Below the pieces are notes generated by a model, which made no database searches, was not told the origin of the DNA, and worked only from the letters and a program-made list of their open reading frames with translations. Position numbers and translations under genes: made by a program. Below, in pieces: positions 50,534 to 58,850 of a stretch of 64,000 nucleotides of DNA (positions are counted from its first letter, which is position 1; each line of letters begins with the position of its first letter). The stretch spans positions 26,412-90,411 of the forward strand of contig JAWLFJ010000003.1 of assembly GCA_041685625.1 (NCBI GenBank). Reading direction: 5' to 3'. This DNA comes from Albimonas sp041685625 (GTDB lineage: Bacteria > Pseudomonadota > Alphaproteobacteria > Rhodobacterales > Rhodobacteraceae).

Positions 50534-51348
50534 CCCTGCAGCACCGAGCTGACGAGCAGCTGCGTGTAGGGATGCTGCGGATCGTCCAGCACCTGGTCGG
50601 TCAGCCCCGTCTCCACCGCGCGCCCGTCCTTCATCACCATCAGCCGGTCCGCCAGCAGCCGCACCACCGCGAGATCGTGCGTCACCACGACCGCCGAAAG
50701 CCCGAGTTCCCGCACCAGCCCGCGCAGAAGATCCAGCAGCCGCGCCTGCACGCTGACGTCGAGCCCGCCGGTCGGCTCGTCCATGTACACCAGCCGCGGC
50801 CCGGTCACGAGGTTGCGCGCGATCTGCAGCCGCTGCTGCATCCCGCCCGAGAACGCCGAGGGGCGGTCGTCGATCCGATCCCCCGGAATCTCCACCTTCT
50901 CCAGCCAGTCGAGCGCGGCGCCGCGGATCGCCCCGTAATGGCGCGCGCCCGTCGCCATCAGCCGCTCGCCGACGTTCGCCCCGGCGCTGACCGTCATGCG
51001 CAGCCCGTCGCGCGGGTTCTGGCTCACGAAGGCCCAGTCGGTCCGCATCAGCGCGCGGCGTCGCGATTCGGGCAGGCGCAGCACGTCCACCGGCCCGAGC
51101 TCGGCATGCGCGTAGACCACCTCGCCCGCGTCCGGGGCCAGCCGCCCGGCGAGGCACCCGAGCAGGGTGGTCTTGCCGGAGCCCGACTCGCCCACGATCC
51201 CCAGCACCTCGCCGGGCCAGAGCGCGAAGGAGACCTCCTCGCACCCGATGCGCGCGCCGTAGCGACGGGTGATGCCGCGCGCCTCCAGCAGCGGCGCGTC
51301 GGCCGCCAGCGGATCGGCCGCGGGCCCCGGCAGCGCGTCGAGGCTCAT
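50530..51348 (-). CDS. phnK: PhnK, ABC-type ATPase of the C-P lyase complex
   Basis: This 272-residue ATPase has Walker A GESGSGKTTLLG, signature FSGGMQQRLQIARN and Walker B LVYMDEPTGGLD. PhnK binds the PhnJ surface of the C-P lyase core. Its ATG overlaps the phnJ stop as ATGA. The C-terminal segment HPYTQLLVSSVLQ looks like that of peptide-type ATPases, as known for PhnK. Confidence 0.93.
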   Translation of the reverse strand: MSLDALPGPAADPLAADAPLLEARGITRRYGARIGCEEVSFALWPGEVLGIVGESGSGKTTLLGCLAGRLAPDAGEVVYAHAELGPVDVLRLPESRRRALMRTDWAFVSQNPRDGLRMTVSAGANVGERLMATGARHYGAIRGAALDWLEKVEIPGDRIDDRPSAFSGGMQQRLQIARNLVTGPRLVYMDEPTGGLDVSVQARLLDLLRGLVRELGLSAVVVTHDLAVVRLLADRLMVMKDGRAVETGLTDQVLDDPQHPYTQLLVSSVLQG

Positions 51349-52232
51349 GCGGCATCCTCCCCCGTCTCGGAGGGCGCGCCTGTCGCGCCCCCCTGCCCGG
51401 CCTCGCGCCGCGAGCGGCAGTGATCGGTGTCCGAGCAGACGAACATACGCCCGCCCGCGTCGTCGATCACCACCTCGTCGAGATAGCTCGCCGCGTCGCC
51501 GCAGAGCGCGCAGTCGCCCTCGGCGCCGCCCCGCTCGAAGGGATGGTCCTCGAAGTCGAGGCTGACGACCTCCGTGTGGGGCGGGATCGCGTAGATCCGC
51601 TGCTCCCGCCCCGCGCCGAACAGCTGCAGCGCCGGGCAGTCCGACATCTTCGGGTTGTCGAACTTCGGGATCGGCGAGGGATCCATGACGTAGCGCCCCT
51701 CCACCTTCACCGGGTAGGCGTAGCTCGTGGCGATGCGCCCGTGCCGCGCGATGTCCTCGTAGAGCTTGACGTGCATCAGCCCGTAATCCTCGAGCGCGTG
51801 CATCCGGCGCGTCTCGGTCTCGCGCGGCTCGAGGAAGCGCAGCGGCTCCGGGATCGGCACCTGATAGACGAGGATCTGGCCCTCGCTCAGCGGCGTCTCG
51901 GGGATGCGGTGGCGGGTCTGGATCACCGTCGCCTCGGCGGTGCGCTCCGTCCCCTCCACCCCCGCGACGCGCTGGAAGAAGCGACGGATCGAGACGGCGT
52001 TGGTGGTGTCGTCCGCCCCCTGGTCGATCACCTTCAGCCGGTCCTCGGGCGTCAGGCACGCCGCCGTCACCTGCACGCCGCCGGTGCCCCAGCCATAGGG
52101 CATCGGCATCTCGCGGCTCGCGAAGGGGACCTGATAGCCGGGAATCGCCACCGCCTTCAGCAGCGCGCGGCGGATCATCCGCTTGGTCTGCTCGTCGAGA
52201 TAGGCGAAGTTGTAGTCGGGCGCCTCGGTCAT
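51345..52232 (-). CDS. phnJ: C-P lyase radical enzyme PhnJ
   Basis: This 295-residue subunit cleaves the carbon-phosphorus bond using SAM and an [4Fe-4S] cluster. The cysteines are arranged C-x2-C-x21-C-x5-C (DCALC ... FVCSDTDHC), matching the known PhnJ pattern. The glycine-rich PMPYGWGTGGVQVTAACL contains the radical site region. The start at 52232 is ATG and overlaps phnI as ATGA. The C-terminal tail of about 20 residues after the last Cys is Ser/Gly/Glu-rich. Confidence 0.96.
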   Translation of the reverse strand: MTEAPDYNFAYLDEQTKRMIRRALLKAVAIPGYQVPFASREMPMPYGWGTGGVQVTAACLTPEDRLKVIDQGADDTTNAVSIRRFFQRVAGVEGTERTAEATVIQTRHRIPETPLSEGQILVYQVPIPEPLRFLEPRETETRRMHALEDYGLMHVKLYEDIARHGRIATSYAYPVKVEGRYVMDPSPIPKFDNPKMSDCPALQLFGAGREQRIYAIPPHTEVVSLDFEDHPFERGGAEGDCALCGDAASYLDEVVIDDAGGRMFVCSDTDHCRSRREAGQGGATGAPSETGEDAA

Positions 52233-53317
52233 CCCGCCGCCTCCGATGCCGCCTCGGCCTCGCGCCGGAGCCGCCGCACCAGCTCCAGCTCCGCCTGGAA
52301 GTCGACGTAATGCGGCAGCTTGATGTGCTCGAGGAAGCCGGTCGCCTGGATGTTGTCGCAATGGCTGAGCACGAACTCCTCGTGCTGCGCCGGGGCGCCG
52401 ACGTCGTCCTCGCCCAGCTCCGCCCAGCGCATCGCCCGATCGACCAGCGCCATCGAGATCGCCTTGCGCTCGGCATGGCCGAGGGTCAGGCCGTAGCCGC
52501 GGGTGAACTGCGGCGGCTCGGTCTTAGAGCCGGCGAACTGGTTGACCGTCTCGCACTCGGTCAGCTCGATCTCCGCGAGCTCGACGGTCAGGCCGAGCTC
52601 GGGGATCTCCACCTCCACCGCCACGAGGCCGACGCGCAGCTCCCCCACGAAGGGGTGGTTGCGCCCGTAGCCGCGCTGCGTCGAATAGGCGAGCGAGAGC
52701 ACGAAGCCCTCGTCCCCCCGCGCCAGCGCCTGCAGGCGCAGCGCCCGCCCCGCCGGGAAGGCCAGCGGCTCGCGCGTCAGGTCGGGCGGCGCTCCGTCCG
52801 TCTCCGGCGCGGGCTCCGGCTGCAGCAGGCCCTCCCGCCCGAGGATCTCGGCGATGCGCGGCGTCCGCGCGGCGAGCGGCGCGGCGGTCGGCGCCTCCGG
52901 CGCCTCCCCCTCGGCGGCGAGCGCGAAGTCGATCAGCCGGTGCGTGTAGTCGAAGGTCGGGCCGAGCACCTGCCCCCCCGGCGCGTCCTTGAAGGTGGCC
53001 GAGATGCGACGGATGCAGGCCATCCGCCCGGTCTCCACCGGCCGCGAATGCGCGAACCGCGGCAGCGTGGTGCGGTAGGCGCGCACGAGGAACACCGCCT
53101 CGATCAGGTCGCCCCGCGCCTGCTTGATCGCCAGCGCCGCGAGGTCGCGGTCGTAAAGCGAGCCCTCCGCCATCACCCGGTTCACCGCCAGCGCCATCTG
53201 TTCGCGGATCTGCGCGACGGAGAGCTCGGGGACGCCCGGATCGCCCCGCCGTTCCTCGGCGAGCCAGGCGTGGGCGTTCTCGATCGCCCGCTCCCCGCCC
53301 TTGACCGCGACGTACAT
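52229..53317 (-). CDS. phnI: C-P lyase subunit PhnI
   Basis: The 362-residue component of the PhnGHIJ core begins MYVAVKGGERAIENAHAWLA. It has LSVAQIREQMALAVNRVMAE, RAYRTTLPRFAHSRPVET and HCDNIQATGFLEHIKLPHYVDF near the end, all characteristic of PhnI. With PhnG, H and L it transfers the phosphonate to the ribose of ATP. It lies 3 bases after phnH. Confidence 0.95.
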   Translation of the reverse strand: MYVAVKGGERAIENAHAWLAEERRGDPGVPELSVAQIREQMALAVNRVMAEGSLYDRDLAALAIKQARGDLIEAVFLVRAYRTTLPRFAHSRPVETGRMACIRRISATFKDAPGGQVLGPTFDYTHRLIDFALAAEGEAPEAPTAAPLAARTPRIAEILGREGLLQPEPAPETDGAPPDLTREPLAFPAGRALRLQALARGDEGFVLSLAYSTQRGYGRNHPFVGELRVGLVAVEVEIPELGLTVELAEIELTECETVNQFAGSKTEPPQFTRGYGLTLGHAERKAISMALVDRAMRWAELGEDDVGAPAQHEEFVLSHCDNIQATGFLEHIKLPHYVDFQAELELVRRLRREAEAASEAAG

Positions 53318-53320
53318 GGC

Positions 53321-53965
53321 TCAGCCCTCCCGTTCGATCCGCGCGGACCGCGGCAGCGCGGCGACCCGGTCGCCCGCGCAGAGGATCAGGTCGCGCCCGA
53401 GCGGAAAGCTCCCCCGGTTCGGCGCGTGCAGCGCCGCCACCGCGTCCCGCACCGGGCCGAGCGGCAGCCGCGCCGTCCCGTCGACGCCCGGCCCGCTCAG
53501 CCGCAGCGCCGCCCCCTCCGTCAGCGTCGGCACGAGGACCACGAGCGTCGCCGAGCGGTCCGGCCAGTCCGCCTCGCCCTCCGGAAGCCGCTCTAGCGCC
53601 TCGGCCAGCGCCACGGGCGACCCGAAGGCGAAGGCCGCGCCCTCGGGCTCCACGAAGGGACAGTTGCAATGGAAGCGCAGCCAATCCTCGACCGCCGGCG
53701 TCCGAAGCTCCGCCGCGAGCCAGACCGGCGTCTCCGCGTCGCAGAGCGTCAGCGCCGCGGCGCCCGCCGCGGCCGGCAGCGGCGCCGGCGGCGCGGCGCC
53801 CTCCAGCCGACGCACCCGCCCCGGCCGGGCCACGACGTCGAGCATGGCGCGGAAGGCGCGCGCCGCCTCGGCCGGCGGATCGGCGAAGGCGCCGTCCAGC
53901 GCCGCCGGATCGCCCGCCGTCCCCCCAGGCTGCGGAACGATACCCGAACGGACCCCGTCGCCCAT
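53321..53965 (-). CDS. phnH: C-P lyase subunit PhnH
   Basis: The 214-residue subunit has AFRAMLDVVARPGRVRRL and TLCDAETPVWLA, a PLP-transferase-like fold seen in PhnH, then FHCNCPFVEPEGAAFAFG. The start ATG at 53965 shares a base with the phnG stop (TGATG). It is a core part of the complex rather than an enzyme on its own. Confidence 0.92.
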   Translation of the reverse strand: MGDGVRSGIVPQPGGTAGDPAALDGAFADPPAEAARAFRAMLDVVARPGRVRRLEGAAPPAPLPAAAGAAALTLCDAETPVWLAAELRTPAVEDWLRFHCNCPFVEPEGAAFAFGSPVALAEALERLPEGEADWPDRSATLVVLVPTLTEGAALRLSGPGVDGTARLPLGPVRDAVAALHAPNRGSFPLGRDLILCAGDRVAALPRSARIEREG

Positions 53966-54456
53966 CAAACCGACTCCCCCCGCACTAGGGTGAAGAACTC
54001 CACCTTCGTCGCCGCCGCCCGCGCCGCGCGCGCCTCGTCCGCGGCCTCCGCCTCGGCCCGCAGCGGCGCGAGCACCGCCGCTTCGAGCGCCTCGGCCGCA
54101 GGCGTTTCGGCCAGCGCGTCGCAGAGCGCGACGGTCCGAGCCTTGGTCTTGTCGCGGCCGGCCGTCCAGCCGTGACCGATCTCGCCGCCCGCGAGGCGGA
54201 GCGTGCAGCGCGTCGCCGTCATCTCCCCGAGATTGAAGGGCTCTCCAGTCCCGCCGGCCCGGCCGCGCACCATCACGGCGCCCGTTTCCGGCGGCCGCAG
54301 CCAGCGCCATGCGCCGGCCTCCGCCTCCAGTCCGCAGGCCGCCCACAGCGCGGCTAGCCGGGCCGCCGGGGCCTTGGCCAGCAGCGAAAGCCGCTCGGCG
54401 CGCGCCACGCCGCGACCCTCGGCGCCCGTGGCTGGACCATTCTGAGACTTGTGCAT
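53965..54456 (-). CDS. phnG: C-P lyase subunit PhnG
   Basis: This 163-residue first gene of the operon begins MHKSQNGPATGAEGRGVARA and has RLSLLAKAPAARLAALWAAC and VMVRGRAGGTGEPFNLGEMT, the conserved PhnG region. It is divergent from phnF with 86 bases between the starts. Its first codons contain one arm of an 11-base inverted repeat (54441-54451). Confidence 0.9.
   Translation of the reverse strand: MHKSQNGPATGAEGRGVARAERLSLLAKAPAARLAALWAACGLEAEAGAWRWLRPPETGAVMVRGRAGGTGEPFNLGEMTATRCTLRLAGGEIGHGWTAGRDKTKARTVALCDALAETPAAEALEAAVLAPLRAEAEAADEARAARAAATKVEFFTLVRGESV
54441..54451. promoter_or_regulatory. Left arm of an inverted repeat at the phnG start
   Basis: TCTGAGACTTG here is the exact reverse complement of CAAGTCTCAGA at 54518-54528. 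The arm lies within codons 2-6 of phnG. Two equal sites near the two divergent starts suit a dimeric regulator such as PhnF. Confidence 0.45.
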
Positions 54457-54479
54457 TTTTTTCTGGCCAACTCGACAAC

Positions 54480-54499
54480 TGGACAGGTAGCCTTGTCCA
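54480..54499. promoter_or_regulatory. Candidate operator TGGACA-N8-TGTCCA between phnG and phnF
   Basis: The 20-base dyad TGGACA (54480-54485) / TGTCCA (54494-54499) lies midway in the divergent phnG-phnF spacer. It could be a regulator-binding site for the operon promoter. No clear -35/-10 pair could be fixed here. Confidence 0.4.
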
Positions 54500-54517
54500 C
54501 GATCCGAGCCCCCGGAT

Positions 54518-54529
54518 CAAGTCTCAGAC
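54518..54529. promoter_or_regulatory. Right arm and GTCTcAGAC dyad upstream of phnF
   Basis: CAAGTCTCAGA, mate of 54441-54451, contains GTCT-C-AGAC, a dyad of the GTCTAGAC type bound by HutC/PhnF-group GntR regulators. It ends 13 bases before the phnF ATG, where a bound repressor would block expression. Confidence 0.45.
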
Positions 54530-54542
54530 CCGTGAAGGTTGC

Positions 54543-55433
54543 ATGACGGTTCCGTCCCGATCCCTCGTCGATCCCGCCCCGCACCGAGCGGCGGAGGGCC
54601 CCGCCGGCGCAGCCTCGGACGATCCGTTGCCCGACGCCGCGGCCGGGCGGGCCGGCGCCCTATGGCGACGCATCCACGCGACCCTGGCGGCGGAGATCGC
54701 CGAAGGGCGCTGGGCGCCGGGCGAACGTCTGCCCTCCGAGACCGCCCTCGCCCGGCGCTTCGGCGTAAACCGGCACACGCTGCGCCGCGCGATGGCGCTG
54801 CTCAGCGAAGAGGGCGCGGTGCATGTCCGCCGCGGCGCCGGGGCGGTCGTGACGCAGACGGTGGCCGACTATCCCATCGGCCCCCGCACCCGGTTCACCG
54901 AGAACCTGAGGCGGGCCGGGCGCGAACCCTCGCGCGAGTTCCTGTCGATGGAGACCGCAGGCGCGCGGCGCGCGGAGGCCGAGGCCTTGGCGCTCGCGCC
55001 CGGCGCGCCGGTGCATTGCGCGGAATCGCTGAGCTACGCCGACGGCGTGCCGGTGGCCTTCTCCCGCGCGGTCTGGCCGGCGACGCTGGAGGGCCTGCTC
55101 GAGGCGCTCGTGCGCGAGGGATCGGTCACCGCCGCGCTCGCGGAATGCGGCGTGCCCGACTACCGCCGCGCCTGGACGCGGCTGACCGCGCAACGTCCGG
55201 GGGCGCTGCTCGCGCGGCATCTGCGCATCCCCGACACCACGCCGGTCCTTCGCGCCGAAGCGTTGAGCCTCGATCCCGCCGGCCGGCCCGTCGAATACGC
55301 GCTGTCGTGGTTCTGCACGGACCGCATGCCGATGACGGTCGAGAGCGACGGCCTGCCCCGGCAGGGGCGGGCGCCCTTGCCGCGGCGCGAGCCGGAAGGC
55401 ATCACGGCGACCGGGAGGAACCGCCGCCGATGA
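54543..55433 (+). CDS. phnF: GntR/HutC-family regulator PhnF
   Basis: This 296-residue regulator has an N-terminal winged-helix domain (about 45-110, WAPGERLPSETALARRFGVN followed by RHTLRRAMALLSEEGAVHV) and a UTRA/HutC effector domain after 120. It is likely a repressor of the divergent phnG operon and of itself. The ATG at 54543 follows GTGAAGG. It is followed by two enzymes with 4-base overlaps. Confidence 0.92.
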   Translation: MTVPSRSLVDPAPHRAAEGPAGAASDDPLPDAAAGRAGALWRRIHATLAAEIAEGRWAPGERLPSETALARRFGVNRHTLRRAMALLSEEGAVHVRRGAGAVVTQTVADYPIGPRTRFTENLRRAGREPSREFLSMETAGARRAEAEALALAPGAPVHCAESLSYADGVPVAFSRAVWPATLEGLLEALVREGSVTAALAECGVPDYRRAWTRLTAQRPGALLARHLRIPDTTPVLRAEALSLDPAGRPVEYALSWFCTDRMPMTVESDGLPRQGRAPLPRREPEGITATGRNRRR

Positions 55434-56566
55434 CCTTGGACGACAGACTGCCCGGGATCGGGCACATGCGAGAGCGAGCGCGCCGGCGGATGCCGCGCGT
55501 CGCGTGGGAGTATCTCGACAGCGGCACGGGGGAGGGCGCCGGCGTCCACCGCAACCGCGAGGCCTTTCAGCGCGTGCGCCTCACGCCGCGCTTCTTCGTG
55601 GACGCCTTGGCTCCCGACCTCGAGACCGAGCTCTTCGGGCGGACCTGGGCGGCGCCGTTCGGCGTGGCGCCCGTGGGCGTGCAGAGCCTGATGTGGCCGG
55701 GAGCCGAACTCGCGCTGGCGCGGGCGGCGCGGCGGGCCGGGCTGCCCTTCACCCTCTCGACCATGACCGGCGAAGTCCTGGAGAAGGTCGCCGAGGCCGC
55801 CGGCGACAGCTTCTGGTTCCAGCTCTACGTCCCGCGCAGCGAAGAGATCCTGAGCGACCTTCTCGATCGCGCCGAGGCCGGCGGGGCCGAGGTGCTGGCC
55901 GTCACGCTCGACGTGCCGACGGGCTCGCGGCGGGAGCGGCAGCGGGCCGCCGGGCTCGGCATGCCGCCCCCGATCACGCCGCGGCTGATCTGGGACGTGG
56001 CGATGCGGCCGGCCTGGGCCTTCGCGACGCTGGACCGCGGCATCCCCCGCCTCGCGACGATGACGAAATACGTCCCGAAGCGGGAGCTATCGAGGTTCGC
56101 GGACTTCGTGAACCGCGAGATGAACGTCGCGGTGACGCCCGAGGTGCTCGGGCGGCTGCGCGATCGCTGGAAGGGCCGGCTGGTGGTCAAGGGCGTCGTG
56201 CATCCGGACGATGCGAAGGCGGCGCTCGACATGGGCTGCGACGGGATCTGGGCTTCGAACCACGGCGCGCGGCAGCTGGATTCGATCCCCGGCGGGATCG
56301 AGACGCTGCCGGCGATCGTCGAGGCGGTCGGCGGTCGGGCCCCGGTGATCTTCGATTCGGGCGTGCAGGACGGTCACGACGTCGCGCGGGCTCTGGCGCT
56401 GGGGGCGGATTTCGTGATGCTGGGGCGGAGCTTCGTCTACGGCGTCGCGGCGGCCGGGCGACCCGGCGCGGCGCATGTGATGAAGGTGCTGCGCGCCGAA
56501 CTCGCCAACGTCATGACGCAGCTCGGCTGCAGCCGGATCGACGAGCTGAAGGACCGGCTGGCGTGA
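55430..56566 (+). CDS. FMN-dependent alpha-hydroxy-acid oxidase/dehydrogenase
   Basis: The 378-residue protein of the lactate/glycolate/mandelate family has the FMN barrel. TPRFFVDALAPDLETELFGR and APVGVQSLMWPGAE are near the front. FTLSTMTGEVLEKVAEA, the LDVPTGSRRERQRA loop, VVKGVVHPDDAK, WASNHGARQLDS with the catalytic His, and GRSFVYGVAAAGRPG follow. The substrate is unknown. It overlaps phnF as ATGA and the GST gene as GTGA, so all three are one transcript. A link to phosphonate-derived hydroxy acids is inference. Confidence 0.92.
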   Translation: MTLDDRLPGIGHMRERARRRMPRVAWEYLDSGTGEGAGVHRNREAFQRVRLTPRFFVDALAPDLETELFGRTWAAPFGVAPVGVQSLMWPGAELALARAARRAGLPFTLSTMTGEVLEKVAEAAGDSFWFQLYVPRSEEILSDLLDRAEAGGAEVLAVTLDVPTGSRRERQRAAGLGMPPPITPRLIWDVAMRPAWAFATLDRGIPRLATMTKYVPKRELSRFADFVNREMNVAVTPEVLGRLRDRWKGRLVVKGVVHPDDAKAALDMGCDGIWASNHGARQLDSIPGGIETLPAIVEAVGGRAPVIFDSGVQDGHDVARALALGADFVMLGRSFVYGVAAAGRPGAAHVMKVLRAELANVMTQLGCSRIDELKDRLA

Positions 56567-57240
56567 AGCTGACGCTTTACGGCGTCGCCGTCTCGGCTTT
56601 CGTCGCCAAGGTCCGGATCGCGTTGGATCACAAGGGCCTGGCCTACGAGGAACGGGAGCCGCCGGGCGGCTACGGTTCCGCCGGATACCGCGCGATCGTG
56701 CCGGCGGGAAGCGTGCCCGGGCTGGTCGCGGACGGCGCGCCGCTTTTCGAGTCGAACGCCATCCTGGAGTTCCTCGAGGAGATCGCGCCAGAGCCCTCGA
56801 TCCTGCCGCGGGACGCCGTGGCCAGGGCTCGGGTGCGGGGGCTTCTGGGGTTTCACGACCAGCGGCTGGAGGCGTCCGTTCGGGCATTGTTCCCGCTGGT
56901 CAAGCGCGACTGGCGGGCGCAACCGGACCTGGTCGAGGACGCGATGCGGGGCGTCGAGGCGGCGCTGGAGCGGCTCGCCGCGCTCGAGCCCTGGGCGGCG
57001 GCGGGGGAGGGCGGACCCTTCGCCTCCGACCTCGCGTATCCCTGCACGCTGCAGATGGCGCGAATGCTGGGCGAGGAGATGGAGCGCCCGCCCGCCGTGC
57101 CCGCCGCGGTCGCGGACTGGGTGGCGCGCCATGCCGGGACGCCGGCGGTGGCCCGTTCCCTCGGCGTTCATCGGGCGGCGATGGAGACCTGGATGAGCGG
57201 GTTCCGTCGTCCGGACGCCGCCCGGATCGGCGGAGGGTAG
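56563..57240 (+). CDS. Glutathione S-transferase family protein
   Basis: The 225-residue thioredoxin-fold protein with helical C-domain begins with GTG: VKLTLYGVAVSAFVAKVRIA. It has the GSH-contact loop SVPGLVADGAPLFESNAILE (cis-Pro and E-S pair). The Ser near residue 11 is at the position of the usual catalytic Ser/Tyr/Cys. The physiological substrate is unknown. It overlaps the oxidase stop as GTGA. Confidence 0.87.
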   Translation: MKLTLYGVAVSAFVAKVRIALDHKGLAYEEREPPGGYGSAGYRAIVPAGSVPGLVADGAPLFESNAILEFLEEIAPEPSILPRDAVARARVRGLLGFHDQRLEASVRALFPLVKRDWRAQPDLVEDAMRGVEAALERLAALEPWAAAGEGGPFASDLAYPCTLQMARMLGEEMERPPAVPAAVADWVARHAGTPAVARSLGVHRAAMETWMSGFRRPDAARIGGG

Positions 57241-57506
57241 GCGCCGTCCGTCGAGGCCCGATCGACGCCGCGGAAGCCGCGCCTGCGCAGGGCGCGGGCC
57301 GGATCGGCGGCTGCGGGAACCGGCGGCCGTGCGGAAGCCGCGGCCTCCCGCGAGGTGTCGGAGGTGTGCGGGGCGCGCCGCCGTCGATGCTCGCACCGCT
57401 CCCGGACGGGGCTTTCCCCGTCGCGGTGACGGGCGCGCGCGCCCTGACGACGGGGCCGCTCTCGGCCCGGCTCTTCGGGGGCCGCCGCCACGAGGCGGGG
57501 GGCGGC

Positions 57507-58709
57507 TCAGGCCGGCAGCAGCCGGTCGACCAGCCCCAGCCAGTACGCGACGCCGTGAGGGATGGCGGCGTCGTTGAAGTCGTAGTCCGGGTAGTGCAGC
57601 GCGCCGGAGCGGTGGTCGGGCGAGGCGGTGCCCATCCAGACGTAATGGCCGGGCCGCTCGTTCAGCATGAAGGCGAAGTCCTCGCCGGCCATCGAGGGCT
57701 CGCGTTCGCGGATCACCCGAGCGGGGCCGACGAGGCCGGCGGCGACCTCGGCGGCGATCTCCCGCTCGGGCCCGGGGTTCAGGCAGGGCGGGTAGTTGCG
57801 GCGATAGTCGATCACCGCCTCGCATTCGAAACCCGCGGCGACCGAATTCGCCAGGGTGCGGATGCGCGCCTCCGCCCGGTCCCGCGCGACGGGGTCGAAA
57901 TAGCGGACCGAGCCGCCGATGGTGGCCTCGGCCGGCATGATCACGTGCGCGTCCGCGCCCTTGAACATCGAGACGCCGACCGTCGCGACCGCGGTCGGCG
58001 GCAGCGAGCGGCCCGGCACGCTCTGGATCGCGGTGACGAGATGCGCCGCAGCCAGCACCGTGTCGGCGCCGTTGTGGGGGGTGCCGGCATGGGTGCCCTG
58101 CCCCTTCACGGTCACGTCGAAATAGTCGATGCCGGCCATCACCGGCCCCTCCAGCGTCGCGAAGGCGCCGAGCGGCAGGTCCGGCCAGTTGTGCAGGCCC
58201 CAGATGCTCTCGATCCCGGTGCGGGCGACGAGGCCGTCCTCCATCATCTCGCGCCCGCCGCCGCCGCCCTCCTCGGCCGGCTGGAAGATCACCGCGACGG
58301 TCCCGGCGAAGTCGCGCGTCTCCGCCAGGGCCTTCGCGGCGGCGAGGAGCATAGCCGTGTGCCCGTCATGGCCGCAGGCGTGCATGCGGCCCGGCAGGGT
58401 GGAGGCGTGCCCGAACGCGTTCCGCTCCTGCATCGGCAGCGCGTCCATGTCGGCGCGGAGGCCGATCGCCGGCCCCTCGGCCCGGCCGCGGATCAGGCCG
58501 ACGACGCCGGTGCGGGCGATGCCCTCGATCACCTCGTCGACGCCGAAGGCGCGCAGGCGCTCCGCGACGAAGGCGGCGGTGCGGCGCTCCTCGAAGCCGA
58601 TCTCGGGATGGCGGTGCAGGTCGCGGCGCCATTCGGCGGCCTCCGGCGCCAGATCGGCGATGCGGTTGTGGTGGCGCGTCTCGAGCGCGGTCCGGGGGGC
58701 GGCGTCCAT
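57507..58709 (-). CDS. M20-family amidohydrolase (hippurate hydrolase type)
   Basis: The 400-residue metallopeptidase of subfamily M20D has HRHPEIGFEERRTA, metal-binding HACGHDGHTAMLLAA, and the catalytic Glu pair in FQPAEEGGGG. HNWPDLPLGA, AGTPHNGADTV and the final His in GALHYPDYDFND complete the set. It would cleave N-acyl amino acids. It stands alone on the minus strand beside the tmRNA gene. Confidence 0.93.
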   Translation of the reverse strand: MDAAPRTALETRHHNRIADLAPEAAEWRRDLHRHPEIGFEERRTAAFVAERLRAFGVDEVIEGIARTGVVGLIRGRAEGPAIGLRADMDALPMQERNAFGHASTLPGRMHACGHDGHTAMLLAAAKALAETRDFAGTVAVIFQPAEEGGGGGREMMEDGLVARTGIESIWGLHNWPDLPLGAFATLEGPVMAGIDYFDVTVKGQGTHAGTPHNGADTVLAAAHLVTAIQSVPGRSLPPTAVATVGVSMFKGADAHVIMPAEATIGGSVRYFDPVARDRAEARIRTLANSVAAGFECEAVIDYRRNYPPCLNPGPEREIAAEVAAGLVGPARVIREREPSMAGEDFAFMLNERPGHYVWMGTASPDHRSGALHYPDYDFNDAAIPHGVAYWLGLVDRLLPA

Positions 58710-58816
58710 GCGGGATCTCCTTGCGCGGCGGCGGCGCGCAGCCTGCCGCCGCGGGCGGGCGGGAGCAAGCCGGCGGCGACGCCGCGAATTCGATGCGATG
58801 CATCGCGCGTCGCCCC

Positions 58817-58845
58817 TTCACATGCCCGGAGCGGGGTCCTATATC
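58817..58845 (+). promoter_or_regulatory. Promoter of the tmRNA gene
   Basis: TTCACA (58817-58822) and TATATC (58840-58845) are separated by 17 bases. This is the best sigma-70-like promoter noticed in the window. It would start transcription around 58851, just before the acceptor piece of tmRNA. Confidence 0.65.
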
Positions 58846-58850
58846 GGGGA

